NCBI GenBank assembly: GCA_964235705.1
Contig: CAXSDP010000009.1
Coordinates: 1 to 64,000, forward strand
Direction of reading: 5' to 3'
Length of the DNA: 64,000 nt
Source: RH-AL1 sp964235705
GTDB taxonomy: Bacteria > Pseudomonadota > Alphaproteobacteria > Rhizobiales > Beijerinckiaceae
The notes beneath the pieces are model-generated. The model searched no databases. It saw only the letters and a program-made list of their open reading frames with translations, and was not told where the DNA came from. Shown here one piece after another: positions 22,027 to 30,335 of this stretch (its first letter is position 1; every line of letters starts with the position of its first letter). The position numbers were made by a program, and so were the translations under genes.

Positions 22027-24870
22027 ATGGCCCTCATCGCGGAATTCAACTCCGGCACACCGATCCGTCCGGCCGCCGCCACCGTGACCCTGCTGATCGA
22101 CGGCGAGGCGGTGAGCGTGCCCAAGGGCACGTCCGTGATGGCCGCCGCCGCCTCCATGGGCACGAAGATCCCGCGCCTCTGCGCCTCCGACCAGCTGGAA
22201 GCGTTCGGCTCCTGCCGCCTGTGCCTCGTCGAGATCGAGGGACGGCGCGGCACCCCGGCCTCCTGCACCACGCCGGCCGAGGACGGCATGGTCGTGCACA
22301 CCCAGAACGAGCGGCTCGCCAAGCTCCGCCGCGGCGTGATGGAGCTGTACATCTCCGACCACCCGCTGACCTGCCTGACCTGCTCGGCCAACGGCGACTG
22401 CGAGCTGCAGGACCAGGCCGGCCAGGTCGGCCTGCGCGAGGTCCGCTACGGATACGATGGCGCCAACCACCTCGACGCCCCCACCGACGCTTCGAACCCG
22501 TACTTCACCTTCGAGTCCGCCAAGTGCATCGTGTGCAACCGCTGCGTCCGCGCCTGCGAGGAGGTGCAGGGCACCTTCGCGCTCACCATCCAGGGGCGCG
22601 GCTTCGATTCGGTGGTGTCGGCCGGCGGCACCGACTTCTTCGACTCGGAGTGCGTGTCCTGCGGCGCCTGCGTCCAGGCCTGCCCCACCGCGACGCTGAA
22701 CGAGAAGTCGGTGATCGCGATGGGCAAGCCCGAGCATTCGGTGCTGACCACCTGCGCCTATTGCGGGGTCGGCTGCACCTTCAAGGCGGAGATGCAGGGT
22801 GACAAGGTGGTGCGGATGGTGCCGGCCAAGGTCGGCAAGGCCAACGAGGGCCATTCCTGCGTCAAGGGCCGCTTCGCCTACGGCTACGTCACCCATGAGG
22901 ATCGCGTGACGAAGCCGATGATCCGCGCGGCGATCACCGACCCGTGGCGGGAAGTCTCCTGGGAGGAGGCCATCGCCCACGCCGCGTCCGAGTTCAAGCG
23001 AGTCCAGGCCAAGTACGGGCGCAACGCGATCGGCGGCATCACCTCCTCGCGCTGCACCAACGAGGAAACCTACCTCGTGCAGAAGCTGGTGCGCGCCGCC
23101 TTCGGCAACAACAACGTCGACACCTGCGCCCGCGTCTGCCACTCGCCGACCGGCTACGGCCTCAAGACCACGCTCGGCACCTCGGCCGGCACGCAGGACT
23201 TCCGCTCCGTCGAGCAGTGCGACGTGATCCTGGTCATCGGCGCCAACCCGACCGACGGCCATCCCGTGTTCGGCTCGCGGATGAAGAAGCGGCTGCGCGC
23301 CGGCGCCAAGCTGATCGTCGCCGACCCGCGCCGCATCGACCTCGTCAGGTCGGCGCACATCGAGGCGGACCACCACCTGCCCTTGAAGCCCGGCACCAAC
23401 GTCGGCTTCATCAACGCCATGGCGCACGTCGTCGTCACCGAGGGCCTCATCGACGAGACCTTCGTTCGCGAGCGCTGCGAGCTGCGCGACTTCGAGTCCT
23501 GGGCGCGCTTCGTCGCCGACGTCCGGCACTCGCCGGAGGCACAGGCCGACATCCTGGGCGTCGACGCCGCCGACCTGCGCGCCGCCGCCCGGCTCTACGC
23601 CCGAGGCGGCAACGCCGCCATCTTCTACGGCCTCGGCGTCACCGAGCACAGCCAGGGCTCGACGATGGTCATGGGCATGGCGAACCTCGCCATGGCGACC
23701 GGCAACATCGGGCGCGAGGGCGTCGGCGTGAACCCGCTGCGCGGCCAGAACAACGTCCAGGGCTCCTGCGACATGGGCTCGTTCCCGCACGAGTATCCCG
23801 GCTACCGTCACGTCGCCGACGAGGCCACGCGCGAACTCTACGAGGCGATGTGGGGTGTCAAGCTGGACGCCGCGCCCGGCCTGCGCATCACCAACATGCT
23901 GGACGAGGCGGTCGGCGGCCTGTTCAAGGGCCTATACGTCCAGGGCGAGGACATCGCGCAGTCCGACCCCGACACGCACCACGTCACGTCAGGCCTGCGG
24001 GCGATGGAATGCGTCGTCGTGCAGGACATCTTCCTGAACGAGACGGCGAAATACGCCCACGTGTTCCTGCCGGGCGCCTCGTTCCTGGAAAAGGACGGCA
24101 CCTTCACCAACGCCGAGCGCCGGGTGAGCCGCGTGCGCAAGGTGATGGCGCCGCTGGGCGGCTACGGCGACTGGGAAGGCACGATGATGCTGTCCGAGGC
24201 GCTGGGTTACAAGATGGATTACCAGCATCCCTCGCAGATCATGGACGAGATCGCCGCCACCACGCCGTCCTTCGCCGGCGTGTCGTTCGCCAAGCTCGAC
24301 GAGCTCGGCTCGATCCAGTGGCCCTGCAACGCGGAGGCGCCGGCCGGCACCCCCACGATGCACATCGGCCGCTTCGTGATCGGCCGCGGCAAGTTCATGA
24401 TCACCGAGTTCCACCCGACGGAGGAGCGCACGGGCCCGCGCTTCCCGCTGATCCTCACCACCGGCCGCATCCTGTCGCAGTACAACGTCGGCGCGCAGAC
24501 GCGGCGCACGTCGAACTCGATGTGGCACGGGGAGGACGTGCTGGAGGTCCACCCCTTCGACGCCGAGCAGCGCGGCATCGCCGACGGCGACCTCGTGGCG
24601 CTGGAGAGCCGGTCGGGCGACATCGCGCTGAAGTGCAAGGTGTCCGAGCGGATGCAGCCGGGCGTCGTCTACACGACGTTCCATCACGCCAAGACCGGCG
24701 CCAACGTCATCACCACCGATTATTCGGACTGGGCCACCAACTGTCCCGAGTACAAGGTGACCGCGGTGCAGGTCCGCAAGACCAATCGCCTGTCGGACTG
24801 GCAGGCGAAGTTCACCGAGGAGGACGAGGCGCTGACCCGCGTCGCCGCCCGGCTGGAGGCGGCGGAATAA
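22027..24870 (+). CDS. fdsA: formate dehydrogenase alpha subunit (molybdenum catalytic)
   Basis: A 947-residue subunit that oxidises formate to CO2 at a bis-MGD molybdenum centre. In order: a [2Fe-2S] ferredoxin domain (Cys52, 63, 66, 80), a His-Cys3 cluster segment (His112, Cys116, 119, 125), two [4Fe-4S] ferredoxin motifs (Cys167-177 and Cys209-219), and the catalytic module with its own [4Fe-4S] (Cys243, 246, 250, 278). The Mo ligand is Cys371, with the adjacent His372, in ARVCHSPTGYG. The Cys ligand makes it a non-seleno enzyme. The C-terminal MGD-binding beta-barrel closes the protein. Length and architecture fit Rhodobacter/Cupriavidus FdsA. Confidence 0.95.
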   Translation: MALIAEFNSGTPIRPAAATVTLLIDGEAVSVPKGTSVMAAAASMGTKIPRLCASDQLEAFGSCRLCLVEIEGRRGTPASCTTPAEDGMVVHTQNERLAKLRRGVMELYISDHPLTCLTCSANGDCELQDQAGQVGLREVRYGYDGANHLDAPTDASNPYFTFESAKCIVCNRCVRACEEVQGTFALTIQGRGFDSVVSAGGTDFFDSECVSCGACVQACPTATLNEKSVIAMGKPEHSVLTTCAYCGVGCTFKAEMQGDKVVRMVPAKVGKANEGHSCVKGRFAYGYVTHEDRVTKPMIRAAITDPWREVSWEEAIAHAASEFKRVQAKYGRNAIGGITSSRCTNEETYLVQKLVRAAFGNNNVDTCARVCHSPTGYGLKTTLGTSAGTQDFRSVEQCDVILVIGANPTDGHPVFGSRMKKRLRAGAKLIVADPRRIDLVRSAHIEADHHLPLKPGTNVGFINAMAHVVVTEGLIDETFVRERCELRDFESWARFVADVRHSPEAQADILGVDAADLRAAARLYARGGNAAIFYGLGVTEHSQGSTMVMGMANLAMATGNIGREGVGVNPLRGQNNVQGSCDMGSFPHEYPGYRHVADEATRELYEAMWGVKLDAAPGLRITNMLDEAVGGLFKGLYVQGEDIAQSDPDTHHVTSGLRAMECVVVQDIFLNETAKYAHVFLPGASFLEKDGTFTNAERRVSRVRKVMAPLGGYGDWEGTMMLSEALGYKMDYQHPSQIMDEIAATTPSFAGVSFAKLDELGSIQWPCNAEAPAGTPTMHIGRFVIGRGKFMITEFHPTEERTGPRFPLILTTGRILSQYNVGAQTRRTSNSMWHGEDVLEVHPFDAEQRGIADGDLVALESRSGDIALKCKVSERMQPGVVYTTFHHAKTGANVITTDYSDWATNCPEYKVTAVQVRKTNRLSDWQAKFTEEDEALTRVAARLEAAE

Positions 24871-24874
24871 TCGG

Positions 24875-24977
24875 CGTCATTCCGGCGCGCCGCAGGCGAA
24901 CCCGGAACCGGTGTCCCACCTGCTCCCAATGGAGGACACCGGTTCCGGATCGCAGCTTCGCTCCGTCCGGAATGACG
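24875..24977. repeat. CGTCATCCCGG palindromic intergenic repeat, copy 3
   Basis: Starts CGTCATTCCGG and ends CCGGAATGACG, with inner arms GAACCGGTGTCC / GGACACCGGTTC. It sits between fdsA and fdsD, the position that fdsC occupies in many other fds operons. Confidence 0.9.
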
Positions 24978-25005
24978 CCTCGCTCCATTGAGACAGGATC
25001 CCACG

Positions 25006-25293
25006 ATGGCGATGCACGAGACCGACAAGCTGGTGATGATGGCGAACCAGATCGCCCAGTTCTTCCGCTCCTACCCGCACGACGAGGCGGTGGCCGGCAT
25101 CGCCTCGCACATCGAGGCGTTCTGGACGCCGCGCATGATCGGCGTGCTGCGGGCGAACAACGACGGTGCGGCGAACCTCGACCCACTGGTGGCGGAGGCC
25201 CTGTCCCCCGCGACCGCGGCGACGGCCCCGGCCGGGAAGGTCGCGATGGGACCGGGCAAGCTCGGGGAGTTGGGCGCGGTCGACGCGGGATGA
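25006..25293 (+). CDS. fdsD: formate dehydrogenase delta subunit
   Basis: About 95 residues beginning MAMHETDKLVMMANQIAQFF, then SYPHDEAVAGIASHIEAFWT with PRMIGVL, which is the conserved pattern of FdsD. The C-terminal third is Ala-rich. FdsD is needed for activity in other bacteria and is thought to help assembly or stability of the FdsGBA complex. The ATG at 25006 is preferred; ATG 25012 and an upstream start at 24988 are possible. It is separated from fdsA by a palindromic repeat that may reduce but not stop readthrough. Confidence 0.85.
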   Translation: MAMHETDKLVMMANQIAQFFRSYPHDEAVAGIASHIEAFWTPRMIGVLRANNDGAANLDPLVAEALSPATAATAPAGKVAMGPGKLGELGAVDAG

Positions 25294-25366
25294 GGCATCT
25301 GGATTCGATCGTTTAGCACTTCGTTAACCAAACGACGGCACCTTCGGACTCGCCCGGAGGCGCCCA

Positions 25367-25561
25367 ATGATGACACCGCACGAAGCCGAGACGCGAGAGC
25401 CCTTGTCGCCGCGCGCCCGCATCGCTTGGCGTCGCGCCGCCGACGAATTGCTGATCGACGCGATCTTCGGGGCCGGTTACGAGCCGTTCCCGGCGACCGA
25501 ACCGGCCGTCACGCAAGCGTCCATGCCGACACAGCCGCAGCAGGCTCCGACCGTTCCGTAG
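25367..25561 (+). CDS. hypothetical small protein (64 aa)
   Basis: A 64-residue frame with a GGAGGCGCCCA ribosome binding site before ATGATG. The first 45 residues contain a helix-like SPRARIAWRRAADELLIDAIF and the rest is Pro/Gln-rich. I do not recognise it. It might be a small regulatory or accessory protein at the end of the fds region, or noncoding. Confidence 0.4.
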   Translation: MMTPHEAETREPLSPRARIAWRRAADELLIDAIFGAGYEPFPATEPAVTQASMPTQPQQAPTVP

Positions 25562-25580
25562 GACCCTCCGCCGCCCGGTC

Positions 25581-26453
25581 TCACCGTTTGGCGAACTGCG
25601 CCCTGCCCTCCCGATCCAGCGCGGCGAACTCCTCGTCCGACAGGTCGATGCCGGCCGCCGCCACGTTGTCCTCCAGGTGCGCCACCTTGCCGGTACCGGG
25701 AATCGGCAGCATCACGGGGCTGCGCTTCAGCATCCAGGCGAGCGCCAGCTGGCTCGGGCTGGCGCCGTGCTTCGCCGCCACGGCGTCGAGCAGCGAGCCG
25801 GGTTTCGCGAGGTCCCCCGCCGCCAGCGGATACCAGGGGATGAAGCCGATGCCGGCGGCCTCGCAATGGTCGAGCACATCCTCGCTCGTGCGATCGACGA
25901 GGTTGTAGCGGTTCTGCACGCTCGCCACGGGGAAAACCTGCCGCGCCGCCTCGATGTCCGCCACGCCCACGTTGCTGAGGCCCGCCTGCGCGATGACGCC
26001 GTCGTCGAGGAGGCGGCGGACCGCGCCGAATTGTTCGTCGCGCGGCACGTGCGGATCGATGCGGTGGAGCTGCCACAGGCCGATCACGTCCACCCCGAGG
26101 CGACGCCGGCTCATCAGCGCCTGCTGGATCAAGTACTCGGGCCGTCCCACCGGGATCCACACGCCGGGCCCGGTGCGCGTCAGGCCGCCCTTGGTCGCGA
26201 TCAGCACGTCGCCGTAGGGGCGCAGCGTCTCGCCGATCAGGCGCTCGGACACCTCGGGACCGTAGGAATCCGCCGTGTCGACGAGGGTGATGCCGAGTTC
26301 GGGCACCCGCCTCAGCGTGCGGATCGCCTCGTCGCGGTCGGCCGGCTCGCCCCAGACCCCCGCGCCCGTGACCCGCATCGCGCCGAAACCGAGCCGGGTC
26401 ACGGCGCGGGTGCCGATCGTGAACGTGCCGGAGCGCGCGGCGTCGATCGCCAT
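25581..26453 (-). CDS. aldo/keto reductase
   Basis: A 290-residue TIM-barrel NADPH-dependent oxidoreductase of the YajO/Tas-like group. It shows TRLGFGAMRVTG, catalytic Asp/Tyr in LVDTADSYGPEVSE, Lys in LIATKGGL, His in WQLHRIDP, and the NADP-binding tail in MLPIPGTGKVAHLEDNVAA. Such enzymes reduce aldehydes and ketones to alcohols, and the substrate is unknown. The ATG (MAIDAARSG) is preferred, although an in-frame GTG at 26468 is possible. It stands between the fds operon and the flagellar locus and is convergent with fds. Confidence 0.88.
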   Translation of the reverse strand: MAIDAARSGTFTIGTRAVTRLGFGAMRVTGAGVWGEPADRDEAIRTLRRVPELGITLVDTADSYGPEVSERLIGETLRPYGDVLIATKGGLTRTGPGVWIPVGRPEYLIQQALMSRRRLGVDVIGLWQLHRIDPHVPRDEQFGAVRRLLDDGVIAQAGLSNVGVADIEAARQVFPVASVQNRYNLVDRTSEDVLDHCEAAGIGFIPWYPLAAGDLAKPGSLLDAVAAKHGASPSQLALAWMLKRSPVMLPIPGTGKVAHLEDNVAAAGIDLSDEEFAALDREGRAQFAKR

Positions 26454-26604
26454 GTCTTCGATCCTCACCTTCGATCCTTGCGCGGGCGGTGACCCGCGTC
26501 ACGCCATAGGTGGGGATCGATCGCGCTTGGGACAGTGGCGCGGACCAACGTTCACCGCGCTGGACGACGGTGCGCCCCTTGCTCCGAGGGCCGGCCTGCC
26601 GGCA

Positions 26605-27123
26605 CTACTTGCCGTCCGCCGCCACGATCAGGCCCCGCGACGTCCGCACGGCGGGGTGGGCACCCGGCAGGATCGCCAGGACCTCGCCCGCGCCGGGGAT
26701 CGTGTCACCGACGTGGACGACGCGGGATCGGCCGTCGACCGCGATCGTCGCGCCGTCGGCGCCGGCGGTTTCCAGGGTCACGGCGGGGTTTGCCAGCGGC
26801 TTGGTGGCCGTTCCGTCGGACGCCTCGCGCGCCCCGCCCCGTTCCGGGCCGGCCGACATGGTGGCGTGGCGCGGGATCGACGCCGTCACGGCGGTGTCGA
26901 GATCCTCGTCCGGGTCGGGCCGGCCCAGCTCGCGCGCCTCGGTCTTCGGCATCGTGCGGGGCGCGAGCTGCGCGAAGACGGTGAAGTCGTGACCCGACGC
27001 GCTCGATCCCGGGCCGTTGAGGTTCATGTAGAGGGCGAACGAGGCCGACGCGAGCGCGAGCCCGCCGCCGGCCACGCCGAGCGCCTTGTCGGCGGTGAGG
27101 AGAGCTAGGATCTTCATCGTCAT
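26605..27123 (-). CDS. uncharacterised protein encoded after fliI
   Basis: A 172-residue protein with an N-terminal hydrophobic anchor (VAGGGLALASASFALYMNL) and a disordered acidic middle. The compact C-terminal domain has AVDGRSRVVHVGDTIPGAGE, then VLAILPG and SRGLIVAADG, which resembles the short beta-domain of PilP-like proteins. It lies directly behind fliI and is transcribed with it, the place of an unnamed ORF in rhizobial flagellar loci. A role in the flagellum is likely by position only. Confidence 0.65.
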   Translation of the reverse strand: MTMKILALLTADKALGVAGGGLALASASFALYMNLNGPGSSASGHDFTVFAQLAPRTMPKTEARELGRPDPDEDLDTAVTASIPRHATMSAGPERGGAREASDGTATKPLANPAVTLETAGADGATIAVDGRSRVVHVGDTIPGAGEVLAILPGAHPAVRTSRGLIVAADGK

Positions 27124-27130
27124 GATCGCG

Positions 27131-27164
27131 TCCTGTTCAAGGCTTCGTCCTGTTCAAGGCTTCG
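27131..27164. repeat. 17-bp tandem duplication at the fliI stop codon
   Basis: TCCTGTTCAAGGCTTCG occurs twice in direct succession. The unit includes the fliI stop region (reverse TTGAACAGG), so fliI now has a second copy of its last codons and stop. Confidence 0.85.
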
Positions 27165-28513
27165 GCGAGTTCACGGAAGGCGTCCGTGCTCGCGGGGGCG
27201 TCGGGGGCCTGGGTGAGCGCCTCGTAGACGCGCGGCGTCAGGAGGACGGCCTGGTCGAGCTCGGCGTCGGCGCCGGGCTGCATCCCGCCCATCGAGCGCA
27301 GATCGCGCGTGTCCTCGAAGCGGGCGATCATCGCCCGGAGCTTGCCGACCAGCGCGCGCTGGTCCTTCGTCCAGACGTGCGTGGCGAGGCGGGAGATCGA
27401 TCCCAGCACGTCGACGGCGGGGTAGCGCGCGGCGTCCGCCACCGCGCGGTCGAGCACGATGTGGCCGTCGAGCGTGCCCCGGATGCAGTCGGCCACGGGG
27501 TCGTTGTGGTCGTCGCCGTCGACCAGCACGGCGAAGATGCCGGTGATCGAGCCGGCCGCCACCCCGTCCCGCGAGACGCCGCTGACGCCACGGCCCTCGA
27601 TGCCGGGGCCGGCCCGCTCCAGCAGCCGTGGGAGGCTGGTGAAGACGGAGGGCGCGTAGCCGCGCGCCACCGCCGGCTCGCCGGCCGCCAGCGCGACGTC
27701 GCGGGCGGCGTGGGCGTAGCGGGTGACGGAATCGACCATGAGCAGGACGCGCTCGCCGCGATCGCGGAAATACTCGGCGATGGCGGTGGCGGTGAGGGGC
27801 GCCATCAGGCGCATCATCGCGCTCTCGTCGCCGGTCGCCACCACGGTGACGGCGAGCGGCCGGTTGGCCCCCAGCGCGTCCTCGATGAACTCGCGCACCT
27901 CGCGGCCGCGCTCGCCGACCAGCGCGACGACCACCGTGTCGAAGCCCTTGCAGGCGGCGAGCATGCCCATCAGCGTCGACTTGCCGACGCCCGAGCCGGC
28001 GAAGATGCCGATGCGCTGGCCGTGGCAGAGCGGCGTGAAGATGTCGATGACGCGCACCCCGCTCTTCAGGGGCGTCTTGACCCGTCCGCGCACCAGGGCC
28101 GGTGGCGGGTCGGCCTGGATCGGACGACGATCGAGGCCGATCTCCAGCGGGGCGCCCCCATCCACCGGCGCGCCGAGCGCGTTGATGATCCGGCCCTTCC
28201 ACGAGGGGGCCGGCGCGAGCGAGACACGCTCCGTCCAGGTCGCGCGGTCGCCGAGCGCCACGTCCCCGGTCGTGGCGTAGGGCTTCACGGTGACGTGGCC
28301 CGCCTCGACGTGCACGATCTCGCCGTGGCGGACCCGTTCCCCATGTGGCCCCTCGGCGAGCGACACGCAGTCGCCGAGCTGCGAGAAGGGCGAGAGCCCG
28401 CGCACCTTGTAGCTGGTCGGGGCCACGGCGGTGACGGTCCCGGCGATGTCGAGCAGCGCGCCCGGCGCGCCGGCGCGGGCGGCCAGGGCGGCGAGCTGGT
28501 CGAGCGCCCTCAC
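27137..28513 (-). CDS. fliI: flagellum-specific ATPase FliI
   Basis: A 458-residue F1-beta-like ATPase that powers and prepares substrates for flagellar type III export. Walker A GSGVGKST is at residues 173-180, Walker B is in RVLLMVDSVTRYAHAARD, and GYAPSVFTSLPRLLERAGPG is the conserved FliI/YscN stretch. The N-terminal beta barrel is intact. The GTG start overlaps the flgF stop (GTGA). fliH is not adjacent. The stop lies in a 17-bp duplication. Confidence 0.95.
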   Translation of the reverse strand: MRALDQLAALAARAGAPGALLDIAGTVTAVAPTSYKVRGLSPFSQLGDCVSLAEGPHGERVRHGEIVHVEAGHVTVKPYATTGDVALGDRATWTERVSLAPAPSWKGRIINALGAPVDGGAPLEIGLDRRPIQADPPPALVRGRVKTPLKSGVRVIDIFTPLCHGQRIGIFAGSGVGKSTLMGMLAACKGFDTVVVALVGERGREVREFIEDALGANRPLAVTVVATGDESAMMRLMAPLTATAIAEYFRDRGERVLLMVDSVTRYAHAARDVALAAGEPAVARGYAPSVFTSLPRLLERAGPGIEGRGVSGVSRDGVAAGSITGIFAVLVDGDDHNDPVADCIRGTLDGHIVLDRAVADAARYPAVDVLGSISRLATHVWTKDQRALVGKLRAMIARFEDTRDLRSMGGMQPGADAELDQAVLLTPRVYEALTQAPDAPASTDAFRELAEALNRTKP

Positions 28514-29235
28514 GAGTTCGACCCGAGCGTCTTGATCGCGTCCTGCAGGCTGCCCTCGCTGGATTGCGAGGCGCCGGTCAGGCTGTCGTAGGCGCGCTGG
28601 ATGGCGATGAGCTTGGAGATCTCGGCGACGGGGTTGATGTTCGATCCCTCCGAGAAGCCCTGCGCGACGCCCGTGCGCGAGAAGTCGAGCACCGCCGTCG
28701 CCGGCTTGTCGGGCACCACGGCGGAGTTGTCGTAGCGGCTGAGGTTCGCGTCGTCGGGGATGGAGAACAGGCCGATCGCGCCGACCTGGAGGCCGTTCTG
28801 CGTGACCATGCCGTCGGCGGCGATGGCGGGCGGCCCGTCGCCGGCGTTCAGGAGGAGTTTGGAGCCGCCGGCGTCGAGCATGGGGTAGCCGTTGAGGCTC
28901 TGGAGCTCGCCGGCCGCCGTCATCTTCATGCGGCCGTCGCGGGTGTAGGCGGTGCCGTCGGGCGTCTGCACGGCGAACCAGGCGTCGCCCTGCACCGCCA
29001 CGTCGAGCGGGTTGTCGGTCTTGGTCATCGCGCCCTGCGCCCGCGAGATGTAGTCCGTGCCGGTCGTCACGAACGAGGCCGGTCGCTCGCCGACCGACGA
29101 CAGGAGCGAGGAGAAGGCGACGCCCTGCGCCCGGTAGCCGGCGGTGTTCATGTTGGCGATGTTGGCCGCCACGGTGTCGAGGCGCTTCTCCAGCGCGACC
29201 TGGCCCGACAGGGTGACGTAAAGGTTGCCGCGCAT
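28510..29235 (-). CDS. flgF: flagellar basal-body rod protein FlgF
   Basis: A 241-residue proximal rod protein. The N-terminal LEKRLDTVAANIANMNTAGY is the flagellar rod/hook signature, the central part has DNPLDVAVQGDAWFAVQT, and the C-terminal helix has VAEISKLIAIQRAYDSL. It is exported through the flagellar apparatus into the periplasmic rod. It is the second gene of the block DUF1217-flgF-fliI-orf. The downstream fliI start overlaps its stop. Confidence 0.95.
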   Translation of the reverse strand: MRGNLYVTLSGQVALEKRLDTVAANIANMNTAGYRAQGVAFSSLLSSVGERPASFVTTGTDYISRAQGAMTKTDNPLDVAVQGDAWFAVQTPDGTAYTRDGRMKMTAAGELQSLNGYPMLDAGGSKLLLNAGDGPPAIAADGMVTQNGLQVGAIGLFSIPDDANLSRYDNSAVVPDKPATAVLDFSRTGVAQGFSEGSNINPVAEISKLIAIQRAYDSLTGASQSSEGSLQDAIKTLGSNS

Positions 29236-29238
29236 GTT

Positions 29239-30027
29239 TCAGCTTCCCCCCAGCTTGAGGCCCTGGATGGAGAGCAGCAGGTCGGAGCTGAAGCCGATCG
29301 TCGACGACGACGCGAAGATCTGCGCGATGCCGGACGCGCTCGACGACGTGTTGTTGCCCTGGAGGTCGTAGTTGGCGGCGAAGCGCTCGATGACCTGCTG
29401 GAGCTTGGCCGGGTTCTTCAGGTCGGCGACGTTGATGATCTTGCCCAACGCCGTCGCCTCGGTGTCGATGTCGATCGAGGCCGAGGGTTGGATGCCGTAG
29501 GCGGTCTGCACGACCTTGAGCAGGCTCGAATCCGCCAGCAGGCCGTAGGTGCTGGTGACGGTTGGCGCGACGCGGGCGAAGTAGAGGGCGAGCTGGACGC
29601 CCTGGTTGCTCTGCCCCTGCGTGGTTTCCAGGGTCTGCTCGACGTATTTGGCGGTGGTGCCGGTCGTCACGGCGGCCGAGGACGTGACGGCGGCGGCGCC
29701 CTTACCGGCGAAGTCGAAGGCGGTCGCGAAGGCGGTGAAGCTCGGGTCGGTCAGCGTGTTGGCGAGCGACTTGCTGTTGGACACGCCGCCTTCCAGCACC
29801 TTGGTGACGAGCCCCTTGGCGTTGGTCTCGCTCCCCAGGCCGAAAGCGGTCAGCGCGTAGGACAGCAGCCTGTAATTGTTCACGAAATCCGCGATGCTCT
29901 TCACCTTGCCGATGTTGGCGAGGTAGTAGGCCGTGTCGCTCTTGACCGTCGGGTTGGCTTCCGTCGCGCTCTGGTAGCGGCCGAGGTTGTTGGCGATCGA
30001 GAGGTAGGAGGCGGTTGTCGACGTCAC
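29239..30027 (-). CDS. DUF1217 flagellar-locus protein
   Basis: A 262-residue Ser/Thr/Ala-rich protein with the DUF1217 pattern: TTASYLSIANNLGRYQSATE at the N-terminus, IADFVNNYRLLSYALTAFGL, and the C-terminal NLQ-like helix KLQQVIERFAANYDLQ. DUF1217 proteins are found in alphaproteobacterial flagellar loci, and some are secreted regulators of flagellin or hook (for example near flgF). The GTG at 30027 is the start. It leads the reverse block and is divergent from motA across a gap-containing interval. Confidence 0.8.
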   Translation of the reverse strand: MTSTTASYLSIANNLGRYQSATEANPTVKSDTAYYLANIGKVKSIADFVNNYRLLSYALTAFGLGSETNAKGLVTKVLEGGVSNSKSLANTLTDPSFTAFATAFDFAGKGAAAVTSSAAVTTGTTAKYVEQTLETTQGQSNQGVQLALYFARVAPTVTSTYGLLADSSLLKVVQTAYGIQPSASIDIDTEATALGKIINVADLKNPAKLQQVIERFAANYDLQGNNTSSSASGIAQIFASSSTIGFSSDLLLSIQGLKLGGS

Positions 30028-30096
30028 GGACGTTGGTCCCTCGGCAGGCAGACGGTCCTTCGGCAGGCTGCGCGAGCTTGCGCCACGAGCCTTGCC

Positions 30097-30196
30097 NNNN
30101 NNNNNNNNNNNNNNNNNNNNNNNNNNNNNNNNNNNNNNNNNNNNNNNNNNNNNNNNNNNNNNNNNNNNNNNNNNNNNNNNNNNNNNNNNNNNNNNN
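30097..30196. other. assembly gap (100 N) inside tandem repeat
   Basis: The right flank begins within the GGGGCTGGCCTCGCAC array, so unresolved repeat copies probably lie in the gap. Confidence 0.95.
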
Positions 30197-30205
30197 GCCT
30201 TGCCC

Positions 30206-30237
30206 GGGGCTGGCCTCGCACGGGGCTGGCCTCGCAC
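30206..30237. repeat. 16-bp tandem repeat next to gap
   Basis: GGGGCTGGCCTCGCAC is present twice in succession, followed by an inverted variant GGGGGCCAGCCTCACC. The array starts at the gap, and its original copy number is unknown. Confidence 0.85.
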
Positions 30238-30335
30238 GGGGGCCAGCCTCACCTCGCCTTCGCTCCACGCCGACCCTCCGTCAGCCTCGGGCAAGGCTTG
30301 CCTGCCCAAATGGCCGCCGTTCAGGGAGACACGCG

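Larger units (their letters stand above)
30028..30335. promoter_or_regulatory. divergent flagellar promoter region with gap and repeat
   Basis: A 308-base region between the DUF1217 gene and motA. It should hold both flagellar promoters, but 100 bases are N (30097-30196) and the right part is a 16-bp repeat array. No confident -35/-10 or flagellar regulator box can be named. Confidence 0.5.
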
